Assembly (NCBI GenBank): GCA_017165825.1
Contig: CM029377.1
Coordinates: 24,001,886-24,065,885, forward strand
Source of the DNA: Hepsetus odoe
Taxonomy: Eukaryota > Chordata > Actinopteri > Characiformes > Hepsetidae
DNA length: 64,000 bases
Direction of reading: 5' to 3'
The notes beneath the pieces were generated by a model. The model did not search any database, was not told where the DNA came from, and was given only the letters and a program-made list of their open reading frames with translations. The position numbers and the translations under genes are program-made. Shown here one piece after another: positions 55,068 through 64,000 of the stretch; within the stretch, counting starts at the first letter, position 1; each line of letters starts with the position of its first letter.

Positions 55068-55497
55068 ATGAGTCTTTCAAATATCAAATCTAAAGTTCAA
55101 AAATTAAATATACAAGAAGAGCCTGAAGACAAAACATCATATGTAAATAAGGAAAGTTGTCCAACTGTTGACAGAGTAAAATCCCCCTTCCTGAACCAGT
55201 TTCAGTCGATTAGATTGAAATGTTTAGATTGAAAAGTTCAGACAAGACTGGAATCATTCCAAAGGAATTCTTATTTTGGTCCAACATTACTTGATAAATT
55301 ATTTAGCAACTTTCTCCCGGTTATTCCTTTATGGTCGAACTTACTTTCAGGTGACTTGTCAAGATTTTCTGCTTCCTATAAAGTGATGCAGAAATATCAA
55401 AATGAAACCACAGCAATTTGTGAGGTAACATTTAAAAATACAAAACGTTTGTTTTTGGGTGAAGAAAAAAGGAGAGTTGATGAATGTATAATTAATT
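55068..55497 (+). pseudogene. Coding-like sequence upstream of the protease ORF, broken by a stop and a frameshift
   Basis: From the ATG at 55068 one frame reads MSLSNIKSKVQKLN..., hits TGA at 55230-55232, and then stays open in the same frame to a TAA near 55489. After the stop it reads GPTLLDKLFSNFLPVIPLWS and GEEKRRVDECI. A shift of one base near 55490 would enter the frame of the long ORF (KLHDLYRARERE...). The segment looks like the C-terminal part of a transposase-like protein, in style reminiscent of the KDZ/Zisupton group, from memory only. So the 903-codon ORF was probably once part of a larger product. Confidence 0.5.
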
Positions 55498-55509
55498 AAA
55501 CTTCATGAT

Positions 55510-58221
55510 TTGTACAGAGCGAGGGAAAGAGAGTTCTGCGAAAAGGTACGACTAAAAGCACTGAAACGACATTTGTCATTAGAGGAGCCAGAGGAAACAT
55601 GGAATAAAAAGAAAAAAGTACCAAAACATCTAAAAAAATCTTTTCAAAAGCCACCAGCAAAACATACAAACATTTTTAGTATCATAAATTACAGCTCCCC
55701 AAACAATCAAAGTAAAAACCCTACAATGGTTCCAATAACGGCAAACATTTGTAAATTTGAAAACATTTACCAAAATTGTTGGTTCAGTTCAGTTGTCCAA
55801 TGTTTTCTACATATTCCAATAGTGAGAAAAATATTTCAAACTTACAGTGTAACACATATTGTACAAAATTCATCTATACAAGCTCGTTTAGCTAGTTTGT
55901 TGCAATTTGCAACATCACATCCAGGGTGCACGATAAACTCTACAGATATAAAATGTGCTCTTAAAGAAATCTGCTCTTCGGTGTCGACCCTGCATTTTGG
56001 ACAACAAAATGATCCTTTAGACTTTGTGTTCTCTTTTATGTCCTGGATTAAAGCCCTGCACGTTAAAACAGAAGTAACAGTAACACACAGGCTTACTTGT
56101 ATCAGTTGTAATTGCATAAATATTAAGGAGCTAGATTTAAATTCCATATTTTTTGTTAATGTAGGAAATAAATCTACTTCTGTGTGTGAGCTCTTTAAAA
56201 AGCAGCTGGAATGTGATGACAACTTTGGGAGCTGTGTTAAATGCCATGGACCTTATAGAGTTCAGACATGCTGGAAAAGTAGTCCAGATGTTCTCATTAT
56301 TTATGCGTGCCGTGCAGGATTAGCAAAACCTATTTGTACCCAGGTTGAAGCGTCGTCCCTAATAGAATGTTGTTTAGAAGATGGGGGAACACAGACCTAT
56401 AGATTAAAATCCATTTCCTGTCATACAGGAGAATCTTCCAGATACGGACATTATTGGTCTTTGTTATTTAAAGATGGCAATTGCAGAATTAGAGTTAATG
56501 ACCTTAATATTTCTTTGGAACCACTGTCTAACATGGAAGAACAAACAAGTGGTGTACTGTATTTTTATGAAAAAGTAACCCAGTTACAAAAAACAAGTAC
56601 CTTCATTAACAGAGCAGTCGTACATAAACAGGAATCTTCAGGTTCTTCTAACAGAAGGTCTGAATTACCAGAATTAGAGCTTGAAGAAAGCAATGAAGAT
56701 GTCTGCACAGCTGCCATATTGTTTTATGCCAGATTTACCAAAGCTTTTCAGTTGTGTAGTCACAGGCTTAGACAAGCTGCAAGTATATCATCATCAGAGT
56801 ACTTGCACAATGCAGTCTCTGTATTACAAACATCTGGATCAATTAAAATCAACAACACTTTTCAGCAGTATAAGATTTCAGCAAGGTCTATCAGAAATGT
56901 GATTGCAAGTTTATTTTCGCAAACACTATCTGCACATTTTCTTGCAAATGATTTGTTTAATCTTCATATCTATGTACATCTTAGCTGCGCTAAATGTACA
57001 GATGGTGTCTTTCAGTACAGGTCTGAATATATTTTAACAGTGACTGAGATTTCCCAGAAAGGAATAGAGAGTATGTGTGCACCTCTCTGTACAACGCTGT
57101 CTTGCCAAAAATGTTTCAGCTCTTTGACAGTCAGCAGTGTGAATATTGTTCATCTACCTCAATCACTTTTAATTAGTTTAAATTCCAAAGGATGTGCACC
57201 ACCAAAACTTTTAAAACTGTCTTCAATTTTTAAGGAAAATGTATATACAATAAGAGCTGCTTTATTGTGTTTTCAGACATATCCCTACACTTCAGTTTAC
57301 ACAATAAATTCAAACAACGAATGGAACCTAAATGATAATTTGTTCAGTATTCCTTTGATAGCATTCCTTGTCGTCAAGTTAATTTCTAATGCAGATTTTT
57401 GCCTTTTGGCCTATGATGTCAGTGAAGAAGTGGTTTTACAAAACTGTTACTCAACAGTGACAAGTCATACCTGTACATCTGACTGTAAATTACAGTATTC
57501 AAATGCACAACACACACGTGTGCCGAGAGAACTCACACAAAACAGCAGTCTTTCAAAAGAAGACATCGACATTCTTAGAGGTGGGAAATGGCTAAATGAC
57601 AGGATAATAGATGCATACATGCAGCTTCTAAGAGACGATAACAAGGACACTTTAATAATGCCATGTATATTTGTGAGTCAAACATTAATGAGTCTTTACT
57701 GCAAAGACATAGAAGTCCTTCCTAGTCCACCTAAAAACAGAAATAACTGGTGGTGTTTTAATAATGTAATTGTCCCATTTAACATAAACTCATGTCATTG
57801 GGTAATTGTATCATTTGACATGCATAAGTTCAGTAAAAATGAAAAATCTATAACGATTCATGCACGCATCATGGACTCTTTAGATGCATACACAGCGGAA
57901 ATTAAACAAATTCTCACAGTACTACAAAAATTCTTAATAGCCCAATACCTAATACTGCACAATGATGTGATAGAGCTACAATTTGAAATTGAAATTTGTC
58001 ATTATTGCCCATTTTTTGAAAAACAAACGGATAACAGCAGTTGTGGATTATATGTTTGTTTATTTGCAAAGTCATTATTGTTTGGTGGAAATTATACGAG
58101 GCTTTCTGCAGAAGACATGAGAAAAGTTATCGAATATGAACTCAGAACACACACCTGTATACAACCTCAGGGACGTCATGGTCCATCTAGCAGAGTGAAG
58201 TTTTTGTACTCATGTATTTAG
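55510..58221 (+). CDS. USP-like / degenerate USP-like / Ulp1-like triple peptidase protein
   Basis: The 903-codon intronless ORF has no usable ATG at its 5' end (it is open from about 55492). Residues ~80-350 resemble a C19 ubiquitin-specific protease: Cys box YQNCWFSSVVQCFL (Cys90), QQNDPLDF (~165-172), zinc-knuckle CISC...CVKC, and His box YGHYWSLLF (His314). Residues ~455-610 look like a second, degenerate USP fold with zinc pairs (CAKC, CQKC) and LPQSLLISLN but no clear catalytic Cys. Residues ~680-880 are a Ulp1/SENP C48 peptidase: KWLNDRII, SCHWVIVSF (His763), MDSLDAY (Asp789), Gln839 and NSSCGLYVC (Cys845). The active sites predict removal of ubiquitin and SUMO-like modifiers. Long single exon, AT-rich codons and repeat flanks suggest a transposable-element or virus-derived gene. 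Family assignment is uncertain; the C48 domain is the surest part. Confidence 0.8.
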   Translation: MYRAREREFCEKVRLKALKRHLSLEEPEETWNKKKKVPKHLKKSFQKPPAKHTNIFSIINYSSPNNQSKNPTMVPITANICKFENIYQNCWFSSVVQCFLHIPIVRKIFQTYSVTHIVQNSSIQARLASLLQFATSHPGCTINSTDIKCALKEICSSVSTLHFGQQNDPLDFVFSFMSWIKALHVKTEVTVTHRLTCISCNCINIKELDLNSIFFVNVGNKSTSVCELFKKQLECDDNFGSCVKCHGPYRVQTCWKSSPDVLIIYACRAGLAKPICTQVEASSLIECCLEDGGTQTYRLKSISCHTGESSRYGHYWSLLFKDGNCRIRVNDLNISLEPLSNMEEQTSGVLYFYEKVTQLQKTSTFINRAVVHKQESSGSSNRRSELPELELEESNEDVCTAAILFYARFTKAFQLCSHRLRQAASISSSEYLHNAVSVLQTSGSIKINNTFQQYKISARSIRNVIASLFSQTLSAHFLANDLFNLHIYVHLSCAKCTDGVFQYRSEYILTVTEISQKGIESMCAPLCTTLSCQKCFSSLTVSSVNIVHLPQSLLISLNSKGCAPPKLLKLSSIFKENVYTIRAALLCFQTYPYTSVYTINSNNEWNLNDNLFSIPLIAFLVVKLISNADFCLLAYDVSEEVVLQNCYSTVTSHTCTSDCKLQYSNAQHTRVPRELTQNSSLSKEDIDILRGGKWLNDRIIDAYMQLLRDDNKDTLIMPCIFVSQTLMSLYCKDIEVLPSPPKNRNNWWCFNNVIVPFNINSCHWVIVSFDMHKFSKNEKSITIHARIMDSLDAYTAEIKQILTVLQKFLIAQYLILHNDVIELQFEIEICHYCPFFEKQTDNSSCGLYVCLFAKSLLFGGNYTRLSAEDMRKVIEYELRTHTCIQPQGRHGPSSRVKFLYSCI

Positions 58222-58338
58222 ATTTGTGTTGTAGTCCTAGTGACAAATTGTACTATGTTGGAGTCTCTCTTTCTATCTTTCTCTTTCTCTCTCTGTTTCT
58301 CTCTGTCTCTCTGTTTGTGTGTCTCTGCTTGTGTGTGT

Positions 58339-58439
58339 TCTTCCAGGTCTTTGGCTGCAGGCTTGTGGGGCAACCCCCCATAACTGGAAGCAACTGGGCT
58401 TTAGTGGAACTGGACTGGAAGAAAGACCAAGGAGAGTAG
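58339..58439 (+). other. Possible orphan exon downstream of the protease ORF
   Basis: After a pyrimidine-rich tract ending TTCTTCCAG, the frame reads VFGCRLVGQPPITGSNWALV ending at a TAG. It has the shape of a 3' terminal exon but I do not recognise it. It could equally be chance. Confidence 0.25.
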
Positions 58440-58828
58440 AAGATGAAGCAGTGTGTGTGTGTGTGTGTGTGTGGGTAGAGACACACCTGTGGTGTTTGAG
58501 TGTTCAGTGATTGTTAAGCAAAGTGTGTAAACTTCACTGTACACAGCTTGTCATTTGTTTCATTGTTTCCTTTGGACCAAGCTGGAAAAGGTCTGTGCCA
58601 TATTTGCTTCTTTTCTCCAGGTGTTGAGTTATTCAGGGAGAGAGACTAGATCCCTGTCATTTTTGTTTCTTTTGTTTGGAAGGTTATGCAATGGACTGGG
58701 GGTTTGGCTTTTGTTTTTTGTTTTTTTTGTTTTGTTTTGTTTTTTTCTGACCCAGGAGAGATGGCAGTTTTAGTTTATTGGTAATTATGTATTTTCTTTA
58801 TGTTCTGAAAAAACTGTACACCTGCCCA

Positions 58829-59329
58829 AATATGAAATCAGGCAGAATTATCGCCTTTTGGTGTCTGTGCTTAAAACCCAGCAAACTTTTCAATGACGCT
58901 TATTTGATATATCTGACACTTGTTTGTATTAAAGTACAGTTAGTAGAATGTACCTGAGTAGGTCTGATGCTGACACAATCCTGTACTGATGTATAATGCA
59001 TATACATTTGACCCTATGTGAAATCAGGCCGAATTATCGCCTTTTGGTGTCTGTGCTTAAAACCCAGCAAACTTTTCAATGACGCTTATTTGATATATCT
59101 GACACTTGTTTGTATTAAAATGGAGTTAGTAGAATTTACCTGAGTAAGTCTGATGCTGACACAATCCTTTGCTGATGTATAATGCATATACATTGACCCT
59201 ATGTGAAATCAGGCCAAATTATCGCCTTTTGGTGTCTGTGTTTAAAACCCAGCAAACTTTTCAACGACGCTTATTTGATATATCTGACACCTGTTTATAC
59301 TTTTTTCTTTTTTAGTTCATACCATTATT

Positions 59330-59367
<38 letters not shown>

Positions 59368-60060
59368 ATGCATATACATTTGACCCTATGTGAAATCAGG
59401 CCGTAATTATCGCTTCTTTTGTGTCTGTGTTTAAAACCCAGCAAACTTTTCAATGACGCTATTTGATATATCTGACACTTGTTTGTATTAAAGTACAGCA
59501 GAATGTACCCGAGAGGTCTGAAGCTGACACAATCCTGTACTGATGTGTAATGCATATACATTTGATCCTATGTGAAATCAGGCCTAATTATCGCCTTTTG
59601 GTGTCTGTGTTTAAACTTTTTAATGATGCTTATTTTATATATCTGACAATTTGTTTGTATTAAAGCACAGTTAGTAGAATGTACCTGAGTAGGTCTGAAG
59701 TTGACATAATCCTGTACTGATGTATAATGCATATACATTTGACCTTGCTGTGAAATCAGGCCAAATATCGCTTTTTGGTGTCTGTGCTTAAAACCAGCAA
59801 ACTTTTCAATGACGCTATTTGATATATCTGACACTTGTTTGTATTAAATGGAGTTAGTAGAATTACCTGAGTAAGTCTGATGCTGACACAACTTTGCTGA
59901 TGTATAATGCATATACATTGACCCTATAGTCGTACAAATTATCGCCTTTGGTGTCTGTGTTTAAAACCCAGCAAATCCTTTCAACGACGCTTTATTTGAT
60001 ATATCTGACACCTGTTTATACTCTTTTTTCTTTTAGTTCATACTAATATTTTACCTCTTA
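58829..60060 (+). repeat. ~183-bp satellite array, 7 units, with higher-order structure
   Basis: Units begin near 58831, 59015, 59200, 59387, 59569, 59751 and 59930 at TATGTGAAATCAGGC. They share AATTATCGCCTTTTGGTGTC, AACCCAGCAAACTTTTCAAT, ATTTGATATATCTGACAC and TAATGCATATACATTTGACC. Units 3 and 7 share a private extension (CCTGTTTATAC..., then a TA-rich run), units 2 and 6 share ATGGAGTTAGTAGAAT, and units 1 and 5 share the remaining version. Confidence 0.9.
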
Positions 60061-60075
60061 TATATATATATATAG

Positions 60076-60112
<37 letters not shown>
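60058..60112 (+). repeat. (TA)n microsatellite
   Basis: TA run with one GT interruption at the end of the satellite array; a similar run at 59336-59364 sits inside unit 3. Confidence 0.95.
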
Positions 60113-60114
<2 letters not shown>

Positions 60115-60116
<2 letters not shown>

Positions 60117-60254
60117 CAACAGAAGTACTTCCGGTTCATTATTCTTGCTAGGTTCACGCTACTTAAAGTGTAAGCCTTTAAATTTGAAAAATGCATGCTT
60201 GGTAACCACGACAACAGAAGTACTTCCGGTTCATTATTCTTGCTAGGTTCACGC
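60115..60254 (+). repeat. 95-bp tandem duplication with ETS-type motifs
   Basis: A 45-bp segment (GACAACAGAAGTACTTCCGG then TTCATTATTCTTGCTAGGTT) occurs at 60115-60159 and 60210-60254, almost identical, just upstream of the third X-box copy. Confidence 0.8.
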
Positions 60255-60277
60255 GACTAGTTAGTAAGTTGTTTACT

Positions 60278-60290
60278 GTTGCTAGACAAC
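60278..60290. promoter_or_regulatory. Third, slightly diverged X-box core in the duplicated block
   Basis: GTTGCTAGACAAC (one change from the other copies) lies in the unit 60266-60306, followed by the same downstream sequence as the dnah6 promoter copy. Two ACTTCCGG (ETS-type) motifs lie just upstream in a 95-bp tandem duplication. No cilia gene is adjacent here. Confidence 0.5.
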
Positions 60291-60520
60291 GCGGCGAGCC
60301 GGTGGCCGGAAGTAAAAAAAAAAAAAGTCCTACATTAAAAGTCCCTGTTTTACGTGAAAATAAACAAAATCAGCTTAAAGATTAAAAATCGCTTCACCCC
60401 TTTCTCTGGGGTCCAGGCTGTAAGAGACCAGAGCAGAGAGGACAGGACTGAAGAGACGCTCCCTCAGATCAGGAGGAAAACTGGCGTAGTCCTATTTGTA
60501 CACCCTGTGCAGTTTGGGAC

Positions 60521-61439
60521 GCAGCCCGTGTTCTGAGAGCTGATTGGCCAGTCCAAGGCGATCCAGAGCCGGATTTCTAAAAAGCGGATTGGTCATTAAA
60601 ATGTAGTTATCGTTTAGATAAATAGAAATAATTGTTTATTCTACTTTTTAAAAAATGTCTTTGTAAAATATAGTAAAATAACTTTAGCTCTTATTTACCG
60701 CCATCCTAGGGACTCTCGCTCGCTGGCAGCCCCTGGCGTTCACGAGGCGTTGTTTAGAAAATGATGTCAATTGGAGACCACACACCAAGAAAAAAAGGGG
60801 AGTTTATTATCCTGCAAAAATAAATCTGTGAAATAAAGACTGTCTAAAAAAACAAGTATAAAAACTATCAAGAAATTTTGTAATAAATACCTTTACACAA
60901 TCGTAACTCATTGATTAGCAGAAGGATGATATTACTAAAATAAAAAGATAAAATTACAAAATTCTCTTTGAGATTTAAATTCGTTGGGAAACAACTTGGT
61001 TACTCACACAAATACATTTCTAACTAAATTCTCATTCAGAACACAGAAACTATCCCATTAAAACTAATTTAAACAATAATCAAATGAGGGTTGCAGGTTC
61101 AGTTCCAAGGACAAGCAGGAGAAACCGAGTCAGGAGGAAATGTATGAATAAAAAGTCACTTAAGCTCACAGCGGACCTCATCCTACACTTCTGCTCCCTT
61201 TTACTTTTATAATAATCTTAGTTTTGATTTTTTATTTCTAGGGTTTTTAAACGAAATTTTAGATTTATTGACTTTGACTTAAAGAGAATGACCAAAAAAA
61301 CACTTTAACAAACATTCCCAGTGAAACTGCAGTTTTGTTAATCGGACACCAGAGGGCGGGCCTGACTCCAGCCTGAACCGCCTTATATTTATTTAATGAG
61401 AAGATCATCGGTGTCTCTCTGCCCTCTGTACAGGACCAC
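60521..61439. other. Unassigned spacer between the blocks of copy C
   Basis: AT-rich sequence without matching DNA in copy A; no coding or repeat family identified. Confidence 0.5.
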
Positions 61440-61872
61440 TCGATGCACCCGCTAAGCAACCAGCATTGTGGATGATGCCACTCACCCATACCACACTCTC
61501 TTCTCCCTCCTGCCATCCGGGAAAAGGATCCGCAGCATACAGGCCTCCACTACCAGGATGGGAAATAGCTTCTTCCCCCTGGCCATCAGACTTTTAAAAC
61601 TGACAGTATCTTCACACTTATTACTCATCTATCTATCTATTAACTATGTATTTTTATTGCACAGCCGCACTTTACTCAGAACGCTGCTCTGTTACACTTT
61701 GTTACTCCGTTACACTTGTCTGCACTTGTCTTGTCTTGTCTAATGTTGTATCTTGTGTCTGATGTTGTCCTATGTGTCGCACCAGGGTCCTGGAAGAACT
61801 TTATTTCGTTTCATTTCGTACTGTGTATATGGCTGAAATGACAATAAAATCCGACTTGACTTGACTTGAAAT
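61440..61872 (+). mobile_element. LINE 3' end with residual coding sequence
   Basis: The plus strand reads HTLFSLLPSGKRIRSIQAST then MGNSFFPLAIRLLKL, the C-terminal style of fish LINE reverse transcriptases, followed by the shared 3' end (GGCTGAAATGACAATAAAAT). It lies between the two duplicated blocks of copy C and is absent from copy A. Confidence 0.65.
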
Positions 61873-62656
61873 TTGAAACCTGTAACACTGAAGTGTAAAA
61901 TGAGGTAGAAGCTCATCACTTAAGACTGAGGAAGAAATGTGGCTGGTGGACATTAAATGGTCAGAAGACTGTCTATAAGGTGAAGAGGTCAAGGGTCTGA
62001 CTCGTAGGTCAAAAAGTCTCAGTAAAAAATATTAGCAAACGTTTGAAACTGCACATCTAAAAATATACATGAAGAAGACAAAATCAAATGAAACTTCAAA
62101 TATGCACGAGGTAAAAGTAAAATTTCTTAAGTACAAACGCTTAAAAGAAATTTAGTAAAAGTCAAGAACCCCAGAAATGCAGTATATTTCTAAACAGTAC
62201 ATGATCGGCACCACTGAAGACAGTAAACAGGTTCTTAAAGTCTCTACGCTTGTGCTTCATTCCAGACAGTCTAGCTGGAGATCACAGAACTAGAACATTC
62301 ACATCGTCAATAAATCACTCCTAATCCTTTTGTTTGCGAATGTAAACAGTCCGTTTTTTGTATTTAAAAAAAGTATGGTGTCCCACAGTACTCTGTCCTT
62401 GTCACTTTCATTTTATTTATGCGCTCATGGGTATAATTCAAATCTTATTGGCTCTCTCTGCTATTAACAACTATAATGGCTCGAAGCATCAGTTCTTATT
62501 AGACGTTGCTTTTCCAAACTATTACACAGGGTTTTAATCTGGGCTTTCAAATACACACAGAGTCCTGAAAATTCAGGAAGAGTAAAGAGAGGTAACAAGA
62601 ATCAGGACCTTCAAGTGAGCACATGAACAGCAGACTAATAAAGTCTCTCCAAGTCT

Positions 62657-63797
62657 TCACCAGATCTCAAAGCGCAAGTCAGACACAAACTGCTGCCTCT
62701 CTGTAATTCTGTTTTTGAAAAGTCTGTGGAGACAAAACACTAATTGCATTTAAAATCAAACAGACCGTGTTTGTAAGAAACAGTTTCTTTCATTCCATCA
62801 GTGGCTGTTGAACCTCTACTATCTATATTACCCAGACAGGCGCTGCCTCACAGGTTCTCAAGAGACAAGAGACCACAAACAAGAAGTGCTCAACTCACTG
62901 AACTGCATTTTAAATAAAATAATATTCATAATGTATTTAAAAATAACTGTTTGATGGACTTCTTCATACAATAGAAAAGTGCAGGTTGTTATGCTTTGGT
63001 CAGAGATGATTTTTCTTTCTGGTCACCACAATTCTTGCTGAGGATAAAAACTGCTCTGCTGGCAGAAGGAACTGCTGCACATGATTTTATTATAAATGAA
63101 GGTCAACATAAATCCTGTGTAAAGACCACTGCACAAATTTCATTCTCTTTTAACCAGTTTAGGAACCTTATGCTTGGTTTTGAAAACTAGAAAGGTTTCA
63201 TTAAAATAGTGTTTAACAGACTGATTGATATTTTTCATTTCTGCACTGGTATTTTTGTAATGCTCTGCTTTCTGCTGAGAGGAAGTACGCACTGAAATGC
63301 AATATTTACACACTGAAAAATATCTGTTCACTCACCTCACTGTCTGAACAAACCTGCTGGAGGAGAGAACTGAATACAGCATCCTTGCTCCCCTGTCAGT
63401 GATGTCATTATCACTTAAGCTGGAAAAATAAATAAGCTAGTGATTATTTTTACTGAATAAAAAGACATTAAATGCACTGAATAAAGCTGCAACACATTGT
63501 CACACATCAGTGTCCTTGTTTCAACTCACTCTAAAACAGAGATTTTGTGCAGGTGTGGAAGCAGCAGTTCCAGGCAGTGGTCAGTGAGTTTGCAGTGACT
63601 GAGATCCGGTTCGGAGAGCCCTTCAGAATATTCCAGATCCACTGCCAGTGACCTGCAAGCTTGTAGGTCCAGTTGGGTATGACTGAAGTCAACATCCTCA
63701 CCCAGAGCCCGAGAGAGAAAAACAGCACGGTACACTCGCTCTATCTCAGTCCCCACACAGACAAGAGCCAGGAACCGTAACTGCAGAGCTTTACTGC

Positions 63798-63852
<55 letters not shown>

Positions 63853-64000
63853 ATTGCTTGGTTTTGTTTGAGTTCATTAAAACACCTTATAGAAGCATGT
63901 TTCCTAGTTATTACTTGAGCCTGATGGTGTCATAAAAGAGTTGCTCCATTCCAGCCTCCTGTATCTCACAGGCATGCAGAATGAGCTGTGTGTGATATCT
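62657..64000 (-). CDS. 3' end of a leucine-rich-repeat gene (probably NLR family), partial
   Basis: Exons on the minus strand: 63915-64000 (enters from the right edge), 63530-63799, 63336-63419, and terminal 62657-62723 ending in TGA. Junction phases agree throughout. LRR units are clear: LSHCKLTDHCLELLLPHLH, then ISVL(D)LSDNDITDRGARML across the 63530/63419 junction. The last exon reads LFKNRITERQQFVSDLRFEI followed by W and stop. The first visible segment (ILHACEIQEAGMEQLFYDTI) resembles helical sequence before the LRRs in fish NACHT-LRR proteins. The NLR label is inferred from repeat style and abundance in fish; no NACHT domain is in the window. Confidence 0.7.
62724..63335. other. Last intron of the LRR gene
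   Basis: About 610 bp; left part shared with copy A up to about 62935, remainder unassigned. Confidence 0.5.
63804..63846 (+). repeat. (GA)n microsatellite at an LRR-gene acceptor
   Basis: Sense strand is (TC)n directly before CTCTCTCAG|TTGCAG, serving as the polypyrimidine tract of the LRR exon 63530-63799. Confidence 0.95.

Larger units (their letters stand above)
60266..62935. repeat. Segmental duplication, copy C
   Basis: Matches copy A in two blocks (see 42285-43990), separated here by about 1.35 kb of different sequence that includes a LINE 3' fragment (61440-61872). Divergence is moderate, with many substitutions and small indels. Homology ends near 62935, at the site where copy A carries the RTE. 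Confidence 0.88.

Overview
The window is vertebrate nuclear DNA, almost certainly from a teleost fish. It has small exons in repeat-rich introns, abundant (CA)n microsatellites, tRNA-derived SINEs, Tc1-like, L2-like and RTE-like elements and an endogenous retrovirus. No prokaryotic gene organisation, RNA gene or CRISPR array was seen.

Positions 1-41886 are dominated by one minus-strand gene, the 5' part of axonemal dynein heavy chain dnah6. I traced 47 coding exons from the ATG at 41886 to 2203. Their lengths sum to 7578 nt (2526 codons, about 60 % of a roughly 4150-residue protein) and every junction keeps frame. They encode the N-terminal tail, the linker and AAA1 to the AAA4 P-loop; AAA4 remainder, stalk, AAA5-6 and C-terminus lie beyond the left edge. 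A palindromic RFX-type X-box, the usual ciliary-gene promoter element, sits 413 bp upstream of the ATG at 42299-42311. The introns carry an L2-like LINE with a nested SINE, a Tc1-type short element with terminal inverted repeats, many SINEs, and a structurally complete LTR retroelement (13051-16187, 5-bp target duplication CATTT, LTRs differing at 7 of 326 positions). Its interior has no recognisable pol; it holds intronless IQ-motif and coiled-coil coding sequence that looks captured from host genes.

From 42 to 64 kb the window is accessory DNA. A block holding the dnah6 X-box promoter and the terminal exon of a leucine-rich-repeat gene occurs twice (42285-43990 and 60266-62935). The left copy is interrupted by a full-length RTE-like LINE with an intact 1016-codon ORF and perfect 13-bp target duplications. 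Between the copies lie Tc1-like remnants, a broken endogenous retrovirus, repeats and an unusual 903-codon ORF (55510-58221). That ORF encodes a USP-like (C19) peptidase, a second degenerate USP-like region and a Ulp1/SENP-like (C48) peptidase with visible catalytic residues. A third copy of the X-box promoter core lies just upstream of it and a ~183-bp satellite with higher-order organisation just downstream. The right edge enters the 3' end of a minus-strand LRR (probably NLR-family) gene.

The most interesting items are the tandem USP/pseudo-USP/Ulp1 ORF beside a duplicated ciliary promoter core, the LTR element with captured IQ-motif sequence, and five dnah6 acceptors preceded directly by (TG)n tracts.
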